Origin: UBA60 sp964587885
GTDB lineage: Archaea; Thermoplasmatota; Poseidoniia; Poseidoniales; Poseidoniaceae
DNA length: 64,000 nucleotides
Assembly (NCBI GenBank): GCA_964587885.1
Contig: CAZPME010000004.1
Coordinates: 50,414 to 114,413 of the forward strand
Reading direction: 5' to 3'
This document shows, piece after piece, positions 59,252-64,000 of the stretch (position 1 is its first letter; every line of letters starts with the position of its first letter). Under the pieces are notes generated by a model. It had not been told where the DNA came from. It saw only the letters and a program-made list of their open reading frames with translations, and searched no databases. The translations under genes and the position numbers were made by a program.

Positions 59252-60524
59252 AATTTGTCCCGCTATAGGATGAGAATTCACCAGAAAAGAATAGTGCAGT
59301 AATCGCTAATGTGATCGCCCCACAGACACTGGAAATTGCTGCCCCCAGCACTCCATAGGTCGGGATCAAAATTACCGCACTAACTGCAGCAAGGCCAACA
59401 CCGATGAATAACATCAGAGTGAAATTCCACGGTCGCTCGCCAGCCTGTACGGCGACATAATTTGGCGCACTGAGCATAGTGAAAACCCACCCAATGAGTA
59501 GGATAAGAAAGAGTGGAAATGATTCTTTGATATAATCGCCAAAAGCCAGCAGCATCAACAAATTAACCACAATTGCACCACCTACTAAACCGATAGGAAT
59601 CAGCCATAAGATAATGCGGCGGGCTTTGCGAATTTCAGCAATGGTGGCGATTTTATTTCCGCGCAATTCACCAAGAATCGGTAACATCGCTGCTCGAATT
59701 GCTTGCGGCAAGGTCAATCCAGCCATGTAGGCCAAAAATGCGACATGGAATACGGCCACCTCTTCGGTTGAATGATACCAAGATAGCAACAATTTCTCAA
59801 GCCGGCCAATTAGTGGGATGACTCCCAAAGTTATTGCAAAAGGCAGAGCCGAGAGTAATAGGGCTTTGTTTGGGAGCAATATATTCTCTTTTTCTTTAGT
59901 TTTTGATTGCTCTCCTGAAGCAGACCATAATCTAGTAACAGCAATTAGCGCATAGAGTAAACTTGCTGCGACTCCTAGAAAGAACACCATTGCATAGTGG
60001 GCTGGATCGCCATCGTCTCGAAAGGTTAGAAAGCCATAGCCAAAGGTAACCGATACCCGTTCTACCAATTTCACAATCGCTTCTTTGCGTGCTTCGCCCA
60101 AGGCGCGTAAGGCTGAGCGCGGAGCATAGGTAAAGACGTGCAGGATAGCAATACCACCGCTTGCACCGAGCAGTAATAGGCTTGCGTCCGGCCACAATTT
60201 CAAGGCGATGATGAAACCGATGGGAGCCATAATGGCTGCGAGAATTGCTTGAATGCGAAAGGTTTGCATTACCAATGAACGGCATTGGCTTGGGGCACGC
60301 GGTACATCACGAGTAATGATAGTCGGTAATCCAGCATCGACGAGTAGGAACATCACCACAAAGGCATCGATGACGACGACCATCAATCCGAAGTCGCTAC
60401 GCAAGAGTGATTTGGCCAAAAAAGCCTGACCTACTAGTCCGAGCAAGATGGCCAAAACATCCGAAGAAGCCAACCACGAGGAATCCCGAACTAGTTCTGG
60501 GCGCCGTGGTACAGCCTCGCTCAT
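59235..60524 (-). CDS. Polysaccharide flippase (Wzx/MATE-like)
   Basis: About 429 residues with twelve to fourteen hydrophobic segments, matching the polysaccharide biosynthesis/Wzx group of the MOP superfamily. It starts with VRDSSWLASSDVLAILLGLVG, has GLPTIITRDVPRAP in the first loop and ends with a hydrophilic tail. It would flip lipid-linked glycan across the membrane, working with the adjacent glycosyltransferase. The ATG at 60524 avoids a hydrophobic extension and overlap with bolA. Confidence 0.85.
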   Translation of the reverse strand: MSEAVPRRPELVRDSSWLASSDVLAILLGLVGQAFLAKSLLRSDFGLMVVVIDAFVVMFLLVDAGLPTIITRDVPRAPSQCRSLVMQTFRIQAILAAIMAPIGFIIALKLWPDASLLLLGASGGIAILHVFTYAPRSALRALGEARKEAIVKLVERVSVTFGYGFLTFRDDGDPAHYAMVFFLGVAASLLYALIAVTRLWSASGEQSKTKEKENILLPNKALLLSALPFAITLGVIPLIGRLEKLLLSWYHSTEEVAVFHVAFLAYMAGLTLPQAIRAAMLPILGELRGNKIATIAEIRKARRIILWLIPIGLVGGAIVVNLLMLLAFGDYIKESFPLFLILLIGWVFTMLSAPNYVAVQAGERPWNFTLMLFIGVGLAAVSAVILIPTYGVLGAAISSVCGAITLAITALFFSGEFSSYSGTNFTESE

Positions 60525-60586
60525 GCAGTAGCCAGCCAGCCAATGGTTGAAAGCCCACCCACTACTCACCTTGTCCGAGGGAGCAT

Positions 60587-60913
60587 ATGCCGAGTACTGA
60601 GTGGATTGAATCCGAGGTCAAAATTGTCCTGCCTGATTGCAAGGTTGAGGTCACCGATTTAACCGGCACCAGAGACCACTTCCACGTACGTGTTGTCTCA
60701 CCTACATTTGAGGGAATGCGACCTCTTCAGCGACAAAAAATAATCCTCAACCACTTCAAGCCTCATATCCCCCATAGTATTCATGCTATTGATATCAAAG
60801 CCATGACTCCCACTCAAGCAGAGGTTACGGGTGATTCAGTATTCAACCCCCACGGGGGAGGTCAGGGTATTCATCTCAAGAGTATATTGAAACGCCAGAA
60901 CCGAGAGGACTAG
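60587..60913 (+). CDS. BolA-like protein
   Basis: The 108-residue protein has the BolA fold pattern: IESEVKIVLPDCKVEVTDL, then the DHFHVRVVSPTFEGM strand-helix element and QRQKIILNHFKPHI. Its C-terminus is longer than usual. BolA-type proteins pair with CGFS glutaredoxins for iron-sulfur cluster handling; such a glutaredoxin gene follows directly, 14 bases downstream. The pair is common in bacteria and eukaryotes and unusual in archaea. Confidence 0.88.
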   Translation: MPSTEWIESEVKIVLPDCKVEVTDLTGTRDHFHVRVVSPTFEGMRPLQRQKIILNHFKPHIPHSIHAIDIKAMTPTQAEVTGDSVFNPHGGGQGIHLKSILKRQNRED

Positions 60914-60927
60914 ATGGAGATGATTGA

Positions 60928-61254
60928 ATGGAATGGACCCCCGACGAATTGCAAGAGATAGTTAATGGCAACCCCTTAGTGTTGTTCATGAAAGGCACTC
61001 CTAGTGAGGCGCAGTGTGGTTTTTCTAACCGTGCAGCACAGGTGATGCAGGCTTTTGGTGAGCCCTTTGCTAGCGTAAATGTGCTCACCGACGCACGGGC
61101 AATCCCAATGATTTGTCAGTGGTCTGACTTTCCAACCATGCCACAAATTTACGTACATGGCGAATTAATCGGCGGCTCCGATATTGCCTTGGAAATGTTC
61201 CAAGATGGTTCGCTCAAGGAAATGTTTGATGCTGGGCGTCAAGCCACCGAATGA
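60928..61254 (+). CDS. CGFS-type monothiol glutaredoxin (Grx4-like)
   Basis: A 108-residue protein with PLVLFMKGTPSEAQCGFSNRA, the CGFS active site at 30-33, the FPTMPQIYVHGELIGGSD substrate loop and a helical end. Grx4-type proteins bind [2Fe-2S] clusters through the CGFS Cys and glutathione and act with BolA, encoded just upstream. Whether this organism makes glutathione is not known from the window; another thiol could replace it. GGAG lies 11 bases before the ATG. Confidence 0.9.
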   Translation: MEWTPDELQEIVNGNPLVLFMKGTPSEAQCGFSNRAAQVMQAFGEPFASVNVLTDARAIPMICQWSDFPTMPQIYVHGELIGGSDIALEMFQDGSLKEMFDAGRQATE

Positions 61255-61313
61255 GTTTCATTCAGCATTTTTCGTAGCGAGGGTTTGATTAACACCCTGT
61301 TTGAGCCATCGCC

Positions 61314-62660
61314 ATGTCGAGTGAGTCCTCTCTAGCCGGACGTATCGCTTCTAGCGAGTTGTCGGTAGCAATCATTGGTTTGGGTTATGTGGGTTTACCG
61401 ACCGCAATTGGCTTTCTTGACGCCGGCTTCAAAGTGTGGGGAGTTGATATTTCTGAGCGCACAATCGAGTGCTTAACCCGTGGAGAAAATCCAACTGGTG
61501 ACCCGGACCTTGATGACATAATACCTGATATTGCTAATCCAAATTGGAATATTACTACAGATACCGCGCAAGCGGTCTCGCAATCCCATGTAGTTCTAGT
61601 CACAGTTCCAACTCCGGTTACTCATGACCTCAAGCCCGACCTCTCCTATGTCGTGAATGCTGGTCGGGCCGTGTTTGAATCAATCGAACGCGGTTCAAAC
61701 ACGATTGTAGTTCTTGAATCGACAGTCTACCCTGGTGTTACAGCAGAGACTTGGTTGCCACTCATTGAAGAACTTGGCTTAGAAGTTGGCATCGATGTAA
61801 CCATCGCCTACTGCCCTGAGCGTTTCAACCCAGGTGATGCGGCACGGGGTGTTCGCCAAGTCGCCCGAGTCATCGGTTGTGCTGATGAAGCGGTCGGTGC
61901 AGATTTGGTCCAATTCTATGCTAAACTTACAAGTGAAGATGTTCGTTATGTCGGAAAAATCGAGGTGGCTGAGGCGTCTAAACTGATTGAAAATGTTCAG
62001 CGCGATGTCAACATCGCACTTGTCAATGAACTGGCTCGTATCTTTCCTGAAATAGGTGTAGATGTTGAGGATGTGCTTTCTGCGGCAGCCACGAAATGGA
62101 ATTTCCATCGCTACACCCCAGGTGTAGGGGTAGGTGGGCATTGTATTCCAGTTGACCCATATTACATGATTCAACGAGCTCGTCAAGTCGGAGTACCAGC
62201 CGAGTTAATCACTGCAGGTCGGGCGGTGAACCGTTCGATGCCTAACCATGTGGCTGAAGTGATTTTTGAACTAATTTACAAAGCGGGAATACCTGCTGGA
62301 GAAGGTCGGGTATTGCTACTCGGTTGGTCGTACAAACCCGAGGTTGGAGATCCGAGAGAAACGCCGGCTGAGCCTCTATCTAAGGCATTACAAGATAAGG
62401 ATTTGAGCGTGGCTGCATTCGACCCTCATATCGGGCCTGAGCATTACCCTGAAGGGATAGAAGTAGTAGATTCCATTGAGTCCGCTGAAGGTTTTGATAT
62501 CGCAATATTGGTCACCGCTCACCGTTCTTCCATTGAACTAGATTGGGCTGACTTGGCTGGACGAATGCGCAACCCAATTATCTATGACGGTCGCCGTGTA
62601 CTCGACCTCGAAAAGTTGTCTGAATTAGGATGGCAAACACATGCTGTAGGACGGCCGTGA
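61314..62660 (+). CDS. UDP-N-acetylhexosamine 6-dehydrogenase
   Basis: Oxidises a UDP-HexNAc to the uronic acid for surface polysaccharide synthesis. It has the NAD loop IIGLGYVGLPTAIGF, conserved Lys 223 and Asn 227 in EASKLIENVQRDVN, and catalytic Cys 277 in VGVGGHCIPVDPYYM, the WecC/WbpO/TviB-type pattern. At 448 residues it is slightly long. It lies 59 bases after the glutaredoxin gene, within the surface glycan region (glycosyltransferase, flippase). UDP-GlcNAc could come from the phosphohexomutase pathway near 10-12 kb. Confidence 0.9.
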   Translation: MSSESSLAGRIASSELSVAIIGLGYVGLPTAIGFLDAGFKVWGVDISERTIECLTRGENPTGDPDLDDIIPDIANPNWNITTDTAQAVSQSHVVLVTVPTPVTHDLKPDLSYVVNAGRAVFESIERGSNTIVVLESTVYPGVTAETWLPLIEELGLEVGIDVTIAYCPERFNPGDAARGVRQVARVIGCADEAVGADLVQFYAKLTSEDVRYVGKIEVAEASKLIENVQRDVNIALVNELARIFPEIGVDVEDVLSAAATKWNFHRYTPGVGVGGHCIPVDPYYMIQRARQVGVPAELITAGRAVNRSMPNHVAEVIFELIYKAGIPAGEGRVLLLGWSYKPEVGDPRETPAEPLSKALQDKDLSVAAFDPHIGPEHYPEGIEVVDSIESAEGFDIAILVTAHRSSIELDWADLAGRMRNPIIYDGRRVLDLEKLSELGWQTHAVGRP

Positions 62661-62745
62661 AGGATTTATTGAATTAGTTTTTCTTAGCATTTTATGTTTT
62701 AATCTAAAATATGAGGAAGTAGTTGCCGTATTGTTGGGGTTGTTG

Positions 62746-63582
62746 ATGTCTAGTGTACCGAGGATGAGGACTACCTGTGAAATAACGGATTCATCGGTGC
62801 ATTGCTCAATAGAAACCGAATTGGAAGATTGTGAGTTTGCCTTTTATTTCGACATCAATGGAGAGCGAAAAGAGACCAAATGGTACTCGACTAATAATTT
62901 TGCAACCTATGAATTTGGTGATGAAATCGTCCATATTGTTCGAATAATCTTTTTTGTACGTGAAGCGAATGGAACAATTCATAGCGAATCGGTAGAAAAG
63001 CGAACCCATTGGTCATATTGCGATGGGGTATTGGCTGCGGTCGAGTTGCTCACCGATCAGAACTCAATAATTTTGGAATTTGGTAGTGGTTATGGTAGTA
63101 ACGAAATTGCCAAAATAAGAACAATATTTTCGGTGGAGCACGATGACCGGTTTGTTGGATTATATCCCGATGTAAATTATATTTACGCGCCATTAAAGCC
63201 CATCGCTAATGGAGATAAAAATGGCAAAACACACTGGTATGATGCCGAAGTAGTATCCACATCTTTACCAGAAAAAATCGATCTCATCCTTGTCGATGGC
63301 CCACCATCTGCGATTGGTCGTTTAGGATTACTAAATATTCTGGAAAAATTCCCTGATAATTCGATTTGGATAATTGATGACGTATTAAGAACTGAAGACC
63401 AAAGCCTAGCCAATAGAATCTGTTTGAATTCGGCCCTCATTCAATATCGTTTTTGGAACTTCTCCATCCTATCCAAGCAACCGATACATTCTGAAAAACT
63501 CCAACAAATCCATGAAACTTCATTGGAGGTCATTTCGCATGAATCTTCTAACTACCTGCAACAATACTATTCTAATCAATAA
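62746..63582 (+). CDS. SAM-dependent methyltransferase-like protein
   Basis: About 278 residues. The N-terminal 90 residues form a beta-rich domain with Cys and acidic patches. After it come ILEFGSGYGSNEIAKI (motif I), FSVEHDDRFV and IDLILVDGPPSAIG, a Rossmann-fold methyltransferase pattern. The base composition is noticeably more AT-rich than upstream genes. It follows the UDP-sugar dehydrogenase gene and may modify a surface glycan, but the substrate is unknown. TTG at 62731 is an alternative start. Confidence 0.65.
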   Translation: MSSVPRMRTTCEITDSSVHCSIETELEDCEFAFYFDINGERKETKWYSTNNFATYEFGDEIVHIVRIIFFVREANGTIHSESVEKRTHWSYCDGVLAAVELLTDQNSIILEFGSGYGSNEIAKIRTIFSVEHDDRFVGLYPDVNYIYAPLKPIANGDKNGKTHWYDAEVVSTSLPEKIDLILVDGPPSAIGRLGLLNILEKFPDNSIWIIDDVLRTEDQSLANRICLNSALIQYRFWNFSILSKQPIHSEKLQQIHETSLEVISHESSNYLQQYYSNQ

Positions 63583-63604
63583 GAACTAGATATGATTAGA
63601 CAAT

Positions 63605-64000
63605 TCATTGATATGATTCTATCCATGCATAGATGTGTTTATCTGGGGGGGAGATTAGTTGTTCATATGGATTGAATAATGAATCAACTCCTCCATCTAT
63701 GGAACCATTTGTCATAAATCCGTTTTCGCCAGCAAGAACTCTCATTACATGCTGATGGGGCCGCACGTTTGTCACTTCAATCCATTTTATCGATAGATTG
63801 GAATCTCCAACTGTAAATGATTCATTTGGTCCAAGAATCAATAAATCTCCCGTTACTTTGCCAGTGTGATTTGAATAATATTCATCAGGCGAAAGATAAC
63901 TTGTATCATCAACGCGCCACAAAACAGCACTCCACCAACCTTTGGTGTGTATGGTTTCTAGTTCAATTGAACCATGTCCCAACTGCATATCAAAATCTTT
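63605..64000 (-). CDS. Hypothetical protein, N-terminus beyond the window edge (partial)
   Basis: The frame is open from the right edge to a stop at 63605-63607, giving at least 131 residues. It contains GWWSAVLWRVDDTSYLSPDE, DLLILGPNESFTVGD, then HQHVMRVLAGENGF, suggesting a beta-rich extracellular domain. The pattern vaguely recalls the C-terminal part of M6-type secreted metalloproteases, but no metal site is in the visible part. Convergent with the methyltransferase-like gene. Confidence 0.55.
   Translation of the reverse strand, partial: KDFDMQLGHGSIELETIHTKGWWSAVLWRVDDTSYLSPDEYYSNHTGKVTGDLLILGPNESFTVGDSNLSIKWIEVTNVRPHQHVMRVLAGENGFMTNGSIDGGVDSLFNPYEQLISPPDKHIYAWIESYQ

Noticed and set aside
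1..64000. CRISPR arrays, insertion sequences, prophage genes, tRNA and rRNA genes
   Set aside because: No regularly spaced direct repeats, transposase, integrase or phage structural genes were seen, and reading the gaps by eye did not show a cloverleaf or rRNA sequence; tRNAscan and BLAST would be needed to exclude small tRNA genes fully.

Overview
The window looks like a chromosome segment of a planktonic euryarchaeon, most likely Marine Group II (Candidatus Poseidoniales). The archaeal signature genes are the large subunit of polymerase D (DP2), the Fe-S primase subunit PriL, the S13-S4-S11-RpoD block, pantoate kinase, an MptE-like pterin pyrophosphokinase and a DUF373 membrane protein. Among them sit many genes of bacterial type (LeuRS, MetK, long-form AdoHcy hydrolase, ATP-PEPCK, BolA plus CGFS glutaredoxin) and very large Asp-rich surface proteins. 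That mixture is typical of Marine Group II. The assignment is inferred from gene content only. Genes are densely packed, with several 4-bp overlaps, and some starts look leaderless with a TATA-like box about 25 bp upstream.

Layout. 1-917: end of an unidentified gene, then a gene-free stretch with a TATA box and strong hairpins, a candidate structured RNA. 918-6371: cyclophilin, isoaspartyl peptidase and fumarase in one minus-strand run, a small membrane protein, and PEP carboxykinase. 6450-16463: a giant multi-spanning membrane protein, phosphohexomutase plus a left-handed beta-helix protein (UDP-sugar precursors), a small winged-helix protein, an MFS transporter, a CBS protein and a zinc-ribbon protein. 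16460-28850: an anchored alpha/beta hydrolase, DUF373, PriL, MptE, DP2, PyrE and a methyltransferase. 29008-33055: ribosomal proteins and RpoD, pantoate kinase and a small exported protein. 33056-34099: a nuclease that looks like an archaeal relative of human CDIN1 (C15orf41).

34158-53979 is the most unusual part: three very large extracellular proteins with one membrane anchor each (TSP3-like, WD-like and ELWxxDGT propeller repeats), LeuRS, a membrane-tethered regulator with extracellular repeats and two cytosolic winged helices, a metallo-beta-lactamase-fold hydrolase, an HTH-STAND ATPase and a PI-PLC-like lipoprotein. Together they read like a surface-sensing and signalling locus, but that is inference from architecture and adjacency.

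53980-64000: a bacterial-type SAM cycle pair (metK-ahcY), a 56-residue small ORF, thioredoxin, ribulose-phosphate epimerase, then genes for surface glycans (glycosyltransferase, flippase, UDP-sugar dehydrogenase, a methyltransferase-like protein) with the BolA/glutaredoxin pair between them. The glycan genes could draw on UDP-HexNAc from the phosphohexomutase gene near 10-12 kb. I saw no tRNA, rRNA, CRISPR array, insertion sequence or prophage gene.
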